This document shows, piece after piece, positions 5,477 through 6,021 of a DNA stretch of 6,021 bases. The first letter of the stretch is position 1, and each line of letters begins with the position of its first letter. The position numbers and the translations under genes were made by a program. The notes below the pieces were generated by a model, which had not been told where the DNA came from, did no database searches, and was given only the letters and a program-made list of their open reading frames with translations. The DNA lies in contig JAATVP010000076.1 of assembly GCA_014523625.1 (NCBI GenBank), forward strand, positions 1 through 6,021, given 5' to 3'. Origin of the DNA: Nitrososphaerales archaeon TH5896. GTDB taxonomy: Archaea > Thermoproteota > Nitrososphaeria > Nitrososphaerales > Nitrososphaeraceae.

Positions 5477-5884
5477 ATGTCAGATCGTCACACGAGTCAT
5501 TTTGACATAGAAAAGAGAACAGTGATTATTTGTGATGATGACAAAGAGCTGCTTAACCTATTTGAACAGGCACTCAAACCAAAATACAATATTATTTTGG
5601 TCAGTTCGGGCGAAGATTGTATAAAGAAATTCATAGAAGAAAAAAATCGCGGTAACAAAATTCATCTCATATTATTGGATTACAGACTAGAGGATATGTC
5701 TGGCGATACTGTTGCTCGTAAAATTAAAGAGTATAATGGAGTTAAAATAATTCTGATTTCTGCATTTGAGGTGGATTACATACTGCTTAAAGAATTGGAG
5801 GAAAATAACTATATAGTCAAATTTATTGAAAAGCCATTTCATTTAAGCGATCTGATTGACCAAGTGGCGAATACAATAAGTTAG
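5477..5884 (+). CDS. single-domain response regulator (receiver only)
   Basis: A 135-residue CheY-like protein from ATG 5477. The frame extends back to TTG 5450, but the receiver fold does not need the extra nine residues. The acidic cluster is Asp20-Asp21-Asp22 in VIICDDDKELL. The phospho-accepting Asp68 lies in LILLDYRLEDMSG, the switch Ser95 in IILISAF and Lys119 in FIEKPF. All receiver key residues are present, so it should accept phosphate. There is no output domain, so it probably signals by protein contact or relays phosphate from a hybrid or orphan kinase. The only kinase in the window is the truncated one at 719, which cannot be its partner as it stands. No Shine-Dalgarno site is seen, and TCTATAAG 16 bases upstream is a weak TATA candidate. 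Confidence 0.85.
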   Translation: MSDRHTSHFDIEKRTVIICDDDKELLNLFEQALKPKYNIILVSSGEDCIKKFIEEKNRGNKIHLILLDYRLEDMSGDTVARKIKEYNGVKIILISAFEVDYILLKELEENNYIVKFIEKPFHLSDLIDQVANTIS

Positions 5885-5943
5885 ATCATGGCGGTCTTAC
5901 CTAATGACTACTATCTACTACTACTAATATTACTGGATATTGG

Positions 5944-6021
5944 ATGGCTTTATATTTAACATTTCTCGTTGTATATGGTTTTAGGTATTACAGGCTCCGG
6001 CTTAGAAATCAAGATTATGAA
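5944..6021 (+). CDS. possible membrane protein N-terminus (runs off window)
   Basis: From ATG 5944 the frame is open to the window end: a hydrophobic segment (MALYLTFLVVYGF), then a basic, Arg-rich stretch (RYYRLRLRNQDYE). That is a plausible single membrane helix with its C-terminal side in the cytoplasm. An overlapping frame from ATG 5888 (three bases after the regulator stop, ending TAA 5957) encodes another hydrophobic peptide, MAVLPNDYYLLLLILLDIGW. The true start, or a frameshift joining the two, cannot be settled here. Confidence 0.4.
   Translation, partial: MALYLTFLVVYGFRYYRLRLRNQDYE

Noticed and set aside
1..6021. CRISPR array or complete insertion sequence
   Set aside because: No regularly spaced direct repeats, no transposase frame and no paired terminal inverted repeats with target duplications were found on reading through.

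Overview
The window is AT-rich and reads like a soil-type ammonia-oxidising archaeon (Nitrososphaeria, most like Nitrososphaera or Nitrosocosmicus). That placement rests on remembered family resemblance: the CBS/C2H2 protein, HK-RR pairs, small zinc proteins, short intergenic regions and SD-poor starts. No rRNA, tRNA or other taxonomic marker is present.

Layout. 2-538: 3' part of a CBS-domain protein ending in a C2H2 zinc finger. 719-1396: a histidine kinase/response regulator pair broken at both ends; the kinase lacks its sensor and His box, and the regulator stops after 45 residues. 1390-1672 (minus): the decayed N-terminal domain of a tyrosine-recombinase integrase, abutting the regulator break point. 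1782-2501: an intact-looking eukaryote-type peptide:N-glycanase (NGLY1/Png1-like transglutaminase fold) with four zinc-type cysteines and a Cys-His-Asp triad. 2707-3660 (minus): a class I SAM-dependent methyltransferase. 3661-4851: 1.2 kb with no intact gene, holding fragments of at least two, probably three, decayed genes and a long hairpin. 4852-5385: two small Cys/His-rich putative zinc proteins. 5477-5884: a lone receiver-domain response regulator. 5944-6021: the start of a possible membrane protein that runs off the window.

How it fits together. The intact genes do not form an obvious operon; strands alternate and gaps are large. The window looks like an accessory or recombination-prone region: an integrase relic, truncated signalling genes and several gene stubs surround a few maintained genes. 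The most notable maintained gene is the peptide:N-glycanase homologue, whose active-site geometry closely matches the eukaryotic enzyme. I see no CRISPR array, no complete insertion sequence and no RNA gene.
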